Assembly (NCBI GenBank): GCA_027382625.1
Contig: JAJKFJ010023213.1
Location: forward strand, 116,381 to 180,380
DNA from: Tetmemena sp. SeJ-2015
Taxonomy: Eukaryota; Ciliophora; Spirotrichea; Sporadotrichida; Oxytrichidae
Length of the DNA stretch: 64,000 bases
Reading direction: 5' to 3'
Within the stretch, counting starts at the first letter, position 1. Every line of letters begins with the position of its first letter. Below the pieces are notes generated by a model. It saw only the letters and a program-made list of their open reading frames with translations. It did no database searches and had not been told where the DNA came from. A program made the translations under genes and the position numbers. Positions 58,534-64,000 of the stretch are shown here, in pieces.

Positions 58534-60164
58534 GAGTGTTAAAAGAAGTAGCAAACATACGACTAACTATAAATAGAGCATTATGAACTTTAAATATTTC
58601 TCATTTAAGAAATAATCGATTTAAAAATAATTTTTGAGATTTTCGAGTAATTTAAAAATTTAAATAAAATTAAAAAAACTGGTTTTTAAATTTATTTTGG
58701 TTCCCAAAATTAAATTAAAAAAGTTAAAAATGGAAAAAAAAAACTTTTTTGTATAAATTTTAATTTTAATATTATTTGAATTAATTAATTATAAAACAAA
58801 AAATAAAAATTAGTCAGATTTAAAGGGAAAATTTTTATGAAAAAAAATTATAAATAAAAAAATAAATCTTTCAAAAATTAAAATTTTTAAAAAAAATATT
58901 TTTTTTAAAAGTTAAAAGAAGTTTAATTCCTTTTTGGTTTAAGTTTTAATAATTACAATTTATTAATATTATTTAAAACAAAAAGGGATTTATGTTTAAA
59001 ATTAATTTTAATAGAAATTTCCCCCTTTTTTACGCCATTAAATTCTTAAACTTTAAGCCTTGTAACTTGTGTTCGGAATTTTTCAGCTCATAGATCGGGT
59101 GAACTAATTTAATATCAAGGAGTTTCAACCTTCCATTTATTAATACAAACATCTATGAACAAATTTTTATTTGAATGCAATATTATGTTCTCCCTCTTTG
59201 GGCTAATAAAAAAGATTAAATTTTAGAGAAAAAAAAGGATTAAAAAGGTTAATTATACTTTAATGCAAAAATAGTCCAATAGAATGGGTTAATGGCTTCC
59301 TCTTTCATGATCTTGAACCCAAAAGTTTTAATGCATCAGTGTAAATATAAGGTATTATGATGATTTTGAAAACTAGACTTGTTCTATATTTACTAATACT
59401 TTCCAACAATTATCCTTTAAACTTGTTTCTTACTTTTTTGTTTTCTTTTATTTTAATATGATTGAATTAATTAATTGGTAAATATTCTTAAAATTATTTT
59501 TAAAAAATAATTTAAAAGTTAAGAATAAATATTACTTTTATGAATAAATTTTTTGTAAAGCACATTAGGATGAAATTTTTTTTTAATTTAAGCGAAAAAA
59601 TTTAAAAAAATAAAAAAATTTTATTAAAAATCAATTTAATTCTATATAATTTCGGGGGGTTCCCCTGAATTCTTAAAATTATGAGCAAATCTCAAAAGAA
59701 AAAAAAAAAGGATTTTGGAATAATTCCCCCATTTTTAAAAATTTGTGACATTTTTTAAATCGGGCACTAAAAAAAATGAAAACCCTTTTTTATGTGATAA
59801 TAAAGTCTTAAATTTAAATTAATTTAAATAGATAAAAGTAGCATATTTAAAATTAATCAGAAACTGTCTGGAAATGATTCAGTAAATTCTTGCAATTAAA
59901 GTTGAAATAAAATTTACTTGAAAATAACTAATATTTCTTTATTTATAAACTCATTAAGTTTTAAAAAATAGATAAACCTATCTCTATAAGCAGTTCTATT
60001 TTTAATAAATCTAATGTTTATTTCAAGTTGTATTAATCTATCTCAAAAATAGAAAGTGAGTAAATTTATTGTTGAAGAAAGTAATGCAAATATAAAATGA
60101 ATAATAAAGCTTTTCACAAAAATAATTATATATTTAATGCTCCTTTGGCAATTTAACTTTAACT
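58534..60164. other. AT-rich gene-free stretch with homopolymers
   Basis: Over 80% A/T in places, with many A and T runs. No frame, tandem repeat, telomere-like array or RNA gene seen. Probably intergenic or germline-limited. Confidence 0.4.
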
Positions 60165-60418
60165 TCAAATTCCTATTAAATTAATAAGAGCGATAGTAAA
60201 GCCTGAAATATAAAACGCTATGAAGCTATTATTTAATATATTTGCTCCGTTAAACATACCCTCATCCTGATTTGTTGAGTCTTGAGCAAGGAGTCTTGAA
60301 TTACAAACTCTTTGATTGGTGGTGCAAGAAAGGGAGAAAGAGTTTGGAGCACTAACTGGTCCCCAACATCCCACAGTGTAGGGGAAAAAAGTAGTAGTCG
60401 CGTATAGTAACTTCCATT
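60165..60418 (-). CDS. YHYH-domain secreted protein, block 2 with GPI-anchor signal
   Basis: The block enters at AATGG (CCATT, 60414-60418): N-G-S-Y-Y-T-R, then F-F-P-Y-T-V-G-C-W-G-P, exactly the C-terminal motif of YHYH domains (one slip in the T run near 60,390). It continues V-S-A-P-N-S-F-S-L-S-C-T-T-N-Q-R-V-C-N-S. The end is a polar stretch, small residues and a hydrophobic tail (F-I-A-F-Y-I-S-G-F-T-I-A-L-I-N-L-I-G-I) up to TGA 60165-60167, typical of a GPI-anchor signal. The protein is probably on the cell surface. Confidence 0.75.
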
Positions 60419-61225
60419 ACAGTTGAGAGTTAATTCGAAAAGCATAAAAGAAATATCCTTTGTATTTTTTATTTAATTTAAGATTGCTAATATATTTCTT
60501 ATTCTCATAAATAAAGCACATTGAAATGAAAATCCCTTGTTTTAAAAGAATGAAATATTTTTATTAAGGAATATGCAATGTTCATTGAGATTTAAAAAGA
60601 TAAGAACTTACAGTTTTAATTACTTTGTTTTCAAAATGCTAATTGGTTTCATTAAAAGACCTTTTTTAATTACAAATTCTAAATTTAAATAAAAGCCTAA
60701 ATTCTTAAAAGTGTGGTTGAGGTATAATGTATATAAACGAGCAAACAATCATTCCATCTCATTCAAGCTTGAATATAATAGTTGAGGGTCTGCTTTTGTA
60801 AGAAGTAAATTTAACTTCATTTTAAAGCAAGATTATATTGACTTGAAATTTAAGACAGGATTAATTAGTCTGATTTTTTCGTGGTTCAACTAGTTGTATT
60901 TAGTTTAATTACCGTTTTATAATATAATATTTTAAGGAGGAATTGTTAATGAAAGATGAAAGAAGATTTTGCGATATATCTTTAAGGATATTTATTTTGT
61001 CTTAAATGAAGCCCTCAGTAAAGAGATTCTTCCTTTAAAGAATCTAATAAATTTATCTATTTTTAATATTGGGTTTTAAAGGATAAATAAATGCTTATAA
61101 AATACATTAAATTCTTAAAATAATTCTTTACTCTTTTATTAGTAGAGTTCATTTAAATAAAGTTTGAAGAAAATTTTTAATGACTATTTCATTAAATATA
61201 GTAATTTTGATCTATAATGGTCAAG
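60419..61225 (-). other. Putative IES of about 807 bp, pointer AATGG
   Basis: AT-rich, non-coding and located exactly between the two YHYH blocks, with AATGG at both ends (CCATT at 60414-60418 and 61226-61230). Without removal the domain ends prematurely at the TGA at 61189-61191. Confidence 0.6.
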
Positions 61226-62330
61226 CCATTGCAAACGTCCACGTCGCAAGGTTGCCAAAGAGATCCGTCACTCTTATAAGGTCCTAATATTTTATGCCCA
61301 TCTTTTGCTATTCCCACTACCTTCAGAGTCTTCTAAGAAGAGTCTGTGATTTTTCCCAAAGCGAATTGGATACTATTAGTCTTGCAAGATGGGCTATTGT
61401 TGCAATACGAAGGAGTTGTCAGAGTATTTTTGAATTGAGAGCTAAAAATGCAAGGAGAGTAACTTTAATACTTGTACAAACCAGAATTTGAGAGCCCTCC
61501 AAGGCATATATCAAGAGAGGTTCCTCCAACCATATTATTTGAAGAGGCGAGCAAGGAATCGTAGTTTGCATCTAATGATAATCCAGAGTAGAATGGGACT
61601 CCATTCAAAGCAACACCAACTACTTAGCCACTAACTCCAGAAATATCCTTCAGGGATAAATTAGCGTTTGGCTTGGAGATTAGTGAGCAAAGTTTTGAAT
61701 CCACTTTCTATGAAGTTTGAATTTATTGGACTTAGAGTTTTGCAGTTTCTACATTAAACTAAACCTTGAAGTCTATTTGATTCTCTTAAATTAGAGTATC
61801 AGCAGAGCCAATGAAACAGTGGTCTGGCAAAGAATTGGTTTGAACTCTGATAAAAACTTAATCATTTTCTAGAGTGCAAGTCACTTTGAATTTTCTCTGC
61901 CAAATACATCCTCCCTTGCTAGATTTCTATAGCCCAAAGCAAGATTGCATTCCTGGGCATACAACCTATTCTGAGATTATTTTAATGAAGTCGCTGTTCT
62001 TTGAGGAGATGAAGGTTTCCTCATCGGATGTGTCCATTTCAGAAGCGAAAGAAAGACACTCTTGAAGTTTTGAAGTTGATGGGGTCTTAGTAGTAGGTTA
62101 AGGTCTTGAAGAAATAATGGCAATCGGTGTTAAAGTGGGCTTGAATCTATCTTTGGGGTGCCCGAACGGGTCTCTTGGGCCCCAAAGGGGTTTTGTAGTA
62201 GAGGTTTTTTTGGTAGGGGTCTTTGGTTTCTTTAGTGGTAGCGAGCCTTATAGTAGTTGTAGTTCTAGTAGTAGCCCCGGGTGATAATTGTAATTTGCTT
62301 TTTGGTGGTTTAAAAATTCTTTGAATGTTT
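61226..62330 (-). CDS. YHYH-domain secreted protein, block 1
   Basis: A Thr/Pro-rich, mucin-like linker (T-P-T-K-K-T-S-T-T-K-P; about 62,260-62,090, one frame slip near 62,250) leads into a Cys-rich domain with C-P-G-M-Q-S-C. The YHYH-family core follows: V-V-G-V-A-L-N-G-V-P-F-Y-S-G, G-L-Y-K-Y-Q-S-Y-S-P-C-I-F, G-I-A-K-D-G-H-K-I-L-G-P-Y-K-S-D-G-S-L-W-Q-P-C-D-V-D-V-C-N-G. One frame of about 290 codons. The usual Y-H-Y-H is Y-K-Y-Q here. After pointer AATGG (61226-61230 as CCATT) the sequence leaves the family. The N-terminal signal peptide is not located. Confidence 0.75.
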
Positions 62331-64000
62331 TTGGTTTCCCGATTGTCGTTGTTGTGGGGTTTTGTAGTATTATCTAGTTGCTGCAGACTTGTGAAAATAA
62401 TGAATTTTCTTGATGGGGTTTTCTAATTTTTTTGGCAAAAATAGACGTTTTTAAAGGAAAATTCACTATTAAAAAACCCATAATTTTGAAAAGAAAGTAA
62501 AAATTTAAGGGTTGTAAAATTTAAATTTCTTTATTAATACTTAAAATTTTTGAGATTTTAAAAACGCAAAAATTACTCAAAAAAAACACACACCCCTATC
62601 TCATTTTCTTTTTGACTTTTAAATTTTGGATGATTCCCCTTATCTAGCTAATATTCATTCCAACATTAACCCCAAATCGCAAAAATTTTTGAGAGTGCCC
62701 ATAAACCTCTCGCATTTAAAAATTCCCTTTGCAATTGAGAAATTTGGGAGTTCAGCTTTTCCTATCCACTTTTTAAGTTCAGCCCCTTTTTTCAATTATT
62801 TGATGACCCCCCAAAATTTTCTTTCGCCACAAAGCGCACTTCATTTTGGGATTTAGCGGCGAAATTTTCCCCCAAATAGATATTTTCCAAAATCTAAAAA
62901 ATCTCCCCTTTGGGCCCTTTTAGCAAAAACATTTTATCTTTTGAAAGGGCAAACGTCCCAAAACTGTGAATAGAAAAAGCCTTTTAAATTTTCACTAAGC
63001 CATTTATTTTTTAATGAAATATTTTTACACTGCTCGGTGTGGGGGGTTTTAGCGGAAGTTTTGAAAATTGTGCGACAAAGCTTTTCCCACACACAACACC
63101 TTCATGAAAAGAGTTGGTACAAGAAGCACGAAAAAGAAGTTTACGAGTAAAAAAAAGTAAATATAACTACAATGCGTTACTTTTCAGGAATCAGCGAAGA
63201 CCAGGTTAGAAGCTTATGCCCCTTTATCCTCGCTCTATCAAGGGAGCAGTTGTTGCTTCCTTAAGAAGCTCAAAGAAGATCACAGACGGTTTAGATCGTT
63301 CTATCTTGACAAAACCCCAGCCCTGCACAAAAACAAAGGAACAAGAAGGGATACCGCTGAGGGGAAAATCACTCCTTTTTTAAAAGTTTTCCCTACCGCC
63401 AAGTTCAACCGGGATTGAGTTTTTCTAAAAATTAGTTTAAGGGGCACTATTAAAAAGTCTTTCTCTAAACACTTGATGCATGATTAAAACTACATACAGA
63501 GGATTTAAATGAGTAGTTGAAAAAGAGTGGAAAAAAAGAGAAGACAAATTATGTGCGAGATAATTTAAAAATATTTAGGGAAATTATTTAAATTTTAAAT
63601 TTAAAGACTTAAATCACTTTTGCTTATCCTGGGAAAAAGGGATTCTTAAGAGGTTTTCCCTTTTTCTCTTTTGTTTGGGGGGCCCGATGGACCTAGCTTT
63701 CCCCATTTCAGCCTGCTTTCCCCCAATTTTATGTTTCAAACTCGTCGTTCCCCCAAGTTTGTAAGGATTTGACGTTTTCTCACCTCGATGCTTGTATTTG
63801 CTTTCTCTGAATACCTTTTTCCCCCCTCCTTCATTAAAGGCCAGTGCCAGGTTTTTCTACACAGTTTAAAATCAAAAACTTTCTAGAAAAATAGGGGTAC
63901 TTTTGGAAACTGCTTTAAACCACTTGTCGGAATTTTATTTTCCTTTTCTTTCTTTTGGGGCTTTTTCTCTACTTTTAATCTTTTTCCTGTCTCCTTTTCC
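62331..64000. other. Homopolymer-rich terminal region with exon fragments
   Basis: The sequence style changes: many G4-6, C4-6, T and A runs and few intact frames. On the plus strand near 63,095-63,350 two coding-like pieces (W-Y-K-K-H-E-K-E-V-Y-E-Q-K-K and E-S-A-K-T-R-L-E-A-Y-A-P-L-S-S-L-Y) can be joined across a GTAAAT...TTCAG intron, suggesting part of an unidentified gene. The remainder may be low-quality consensus. Confidence 0.35.

Noticed and set aside
60233..60445. Minus-strand ORF reading L-L-L-F-S-P-T-L-W
   Set aside because: Wrong frame of the YHYH block after a T-run slip; the neighbouring frame gives F-F-P-Y-T-V-G-C-W-G-P.
62600..62880. Telomere-like CCCCAAAA motifs
   Set aside because: Only isolated CCCCAAA/CCCCCAAAA occurrences, no tandem array and no transposon ends.
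1..64000. Standard genetic code or Euplotes-type code (TGA = Cys)
   Set aside because: Conserved genes are interrupted by TAA/TAG at Gln positions and end in TGA, excluding both.
1..64000. Macronuclear (somatic) chromosome
   Set aside because: Pointer-flanked inserts, an inverted block and permuted blocks cannot give functional genes without DNA rearrangement. No terminal telomere repeats were seen either.
1..64000. tRNA, rRNA, CRISPR arrays, transposase genes
   Set aside because: Looked for cloverleaf-like or conserved rRNA sequence, regular spaced repeats and transposase motifs; none was convincing.

Overview
This window reads as germline (micronuclear) DNA from a ciliate that uses TAA and TAG as glutamine codons and TGA as the stop, most likely a spirotrich/hypotrich. 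TAG or TAA sits at a plainly glutamine position in Hsp70, DNA polymerase epsilon, WDR70 and POC5, and every recognised gene ends at TGA. Translating with the standard code breaks almost every gene into short pieces. The sequence is AT-rich, gene-dense and Q/N-rich.

The main result is that genes are interrupted and scrambled as in hypotrich germline chromosomes. Coding blocks (MDSs) are separated by AT-rich inserts (IESs), and a short direct repeat (pointer) lies at the end of one block and the start of the next. Four loci need rearrangement or removal of whole genes to read through: (1) a VWA-domain gene whose second block is inverted (9-bp pointer, 6961-6969 and 6526-6534); (2) a coiled-coil gene in five blocks in permuted order (9517-13410); (3) a calcineurin-like phosphoesterase whose first block lies 3.9 kb away, with two whole genes between (10-bp pointer); (4) an ascorbate-peroxidase-like gene whose C-terminal block lies upstream of its N-terminal block (18-bp pointer), with other genes between. 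Simple IESs of 13-807 bp interrupt DNA polymerase epsilon (once inside catalytic motif A), POC5, a YHYH-domain protein and others. GT-AG introns also occur, some apparently only 17-19 nt.

Layout. 0-6.1 kb: Q-rich protein (+), then a 1,500-codon LRR-like protein (-). 6.3-8.1 kb: scrambled VWA gene and a zinc-finger gene (-). 8.3-13.4 kb: a short coil protein and the scrambled coiled-coil gene (-). 13.6-16.6 kb: centriolar POC5 (+). 16.8-24.0 kb, all (-): PAP2-family phosphatase, phosphoesterase, a multipass membrane protein and a hypothetical protein. 24.2-26.4 kb: Q/N-rich protein (+). 26.5-34.6 kb: DNA polymerase epsilon catalytic subunit (-). 34.6-39.3 kb: MRH-domain membrane receptor, peroxidase-like blocks and two unknown genes. 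39.3-42.2 kb: WDR70 (+). 42.3-47.9 kb: AT-rich tract with a small paralogous gene family and a tandem duplication. 48.3-49.7 kb: Q-rich protein with an NC-type C-terminal domain. 50.1-55.4 kb: IES-free heat-inducible Hsp70 flanked by a ~400-bp direct repeat, a tail-anchored small protein and an acidic protein. 56.4-58.5 kb: E/K/Q/R coiled coil. 58.5-64 kb: AT-rich DNA holding a secreted, GPI-anchored YHYH protein and a degraded terminal stretch.

Many genes also carry single-base frame slips, mostly in short homopolymers, which suggests uncorrected long-read indels. Block joins given here are inferred by reading; each needs alignment to a somatic (macronuclear) genome or RNA.
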